Shown: positions 63,534 through 64,000 of the stretch, piece by piece
Numbering within the stretch: position 1 is the first letter of the stretch
Layout: the number at the start of each line of letters is the position of its first letter
Assembly (NCBI RefSeq): GCF_004403065.1
Contig: NZ_SOHA01000036.1
Location: 1 to 64,000, forward strand
Reading direction: 5' to 3'
DNA length: 64,000 nt
Source of the DNA: Cryobacterium cryoconiti
Lineage (GTDB): Bacteria; Actinomycetota; Actinomycetes; Actinomycetales; Microbacteriaceae
Notes under the pieces: model-generated
What the model was told of the DNA's origin: nothing
Database searches by the model: none
What the model saw: the letters and a program-made list of their open reading frames with translations, nothing else
Position numbers and translations under genes: made by a program

Positions 63534-64000
63534 TCTGGTCCTCCCCAACTGATTGTGTGACACAGGGTGTTCGGCGCTCCGTTGGCCAGACCCGTCATCA
63601 CCTCGGGGAGATCATGCCAGCAGGATTCGTCCGTCAGCAAGGCCTCGAAGGCCGGGTCTTGGAGAAGGTCCAGGGCCAGCACGAGGCGTTCCCGCGTCGT
63701 ACGGTTCCGCCGATGGCCCGCGGCTACCGCGCCGACCTGGCTCGACCGGATGGTCAGTCGCCGTGAGTGGAAGTCGGTCCCGAGCCTGAGTGTGGCCGGG
63801 CGATCTCCGTACCAGCTCGCCTCGATCACGTCACCGTCGGTGACCACGGTTTCGAGTGCGAGCTGCAAACCGGCATCCGAACCACTCGTATTGATCACGA
63901 TGTCCCGGTTGCCCGGGGGGCTGGACGCGTCGGCGAAGCCCACGCCAAGTTGGTCCGCCACCTCCTTCCGTGCCGGGTTCACGTCGATTAAAGCCACCTC
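63530..64000 (-). CDS. Zinc-type alcohol dehydrogenase-like protein (N-terminus outside the window)
   Basis: The C-terminal ~156 residues of a medium-chain dehydrogenase: [19 protein letters not shown] is the Rossmann strand and helix, then [30 protein letters not shown] and [32 protein letters not shown]. The frame is open to the window edge, so the gene starts beyond it. It is the first visible gene of the six-gene overlapping operon; more genes may lie upstream. Confidence 0.85.
   Translation of the reverse strand, partial: EVALIDVNPARKEVADQLGVGFADASSPPGNRDIVINTSGSDAGLQLALETVVTDGDVIEASWYGDRPATLRLGTDFHSRRLTIRSSQVGAVAAGHRRNRTTRERLVLALDLLQDPAFEALLTDESCWHDLPEVMTGLANGAPNTLCHTISWGGPE

Overview
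The window is chromosomal DNA from a high-GC actinobacterium. Protein-level resemblance (a DUF222-type HNH endonuclease, actinobacterial RpoB and RpoC, a DUF5997/LysR-like pair, short actinobacterial oleate hydratases) and TANNNT-type -10 elements close to start codons point to the Microbacteriaceae, possibly a Cryobacterium-like genus. The genus is an inference. I see no rRNA, tRNA, CRISPR array, transposase or prophage.

Layout. 1-4.9 kb: 3' end of an HNH gene, a 7-bp tandem array, TCGACAGGCTCGACCACC-type interspersed repeats, a membrane GGDEF-EAL protein and an anchored secreted protein. 4.9-12.4 kb: rpoC and rpoB on the minus strand, with a strong terminator and a good promoter divergent from a spermidine-synthase-like gene. 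12.7-28.1 kb: mixed housekeeping genes (TPR protein, PQQ-type sugar dehydrogenase lipoprotein, SprT-like, DUF427, ComB-like, EVE domain, DUF1684, DEAD-box helicase with a long leader, GNAT, NUDIX-like, carboxylesterase, DUF5997 with a LysR-like partner, an SGNH-GAF fusion, a GyrI-like protein). 28.2-35.6 kb: a DrrAB-type ABC exporter, potassium channel, transglutaminase-like protein, flavin split-barrel protein, double-FKBP lipoprotein, orphan ParA/MinD-like ATPase and a small Cys/His protein.

35.8-41.7 kb is a fatty-acid beta-oxidation operon on the minus strand (TetR, enoyl-CoA hydratase/3-hydroxyacyl-CoA dehydrogenase fusion, acyl-CoA dehydrogenase, acyl-CoA ligase). It has a recognisable promoter and two operator-like sites, and a frameshift lies in the fusion gene. 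41.9-49.8 kb holds a sucrose-phosphorylase-like GH13 enzyme, a CorA transporter, a sigma-factor/Asp23-like operon and a second GGDEF-EAL protein. 49.9-58.6 kb holds a shikimate-dehydrogenase-like gene, a thiolase/CoA-transferase operon with a divergent IclR regulator and two matching palindromes, then a TetR regulator divergent from two tandem oleate hydratase paralogues. With the 35-41 kb operon this makes the right half rich in fatty-acid and acyl-CoA chemistry.

59.4-64 kb is a minus-strand operon of six genes, each overlapping the next by 4 nt: an alcohol-dehydrogenase-like protein (cut by the window end), a degenerate 6-pyruvoyl-tetrahydropterin-synthase-like protein, a GT4 glycosyltransferase, a methyltransferase, a flippase-like membrane protein and a RibD-type reductase. 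It looks like a dedicated biosynthetic pathway, perhaps for a modified, glycosylated pterin-like product, and is my main candidate for an undescribed system. A second unusual signal is several families of roughly 50-100 bp intergenic palindromic elements, one present twice (14.4 and 23.9 kb) and one supplying the last codons and stop of a gene (46.8 kb).
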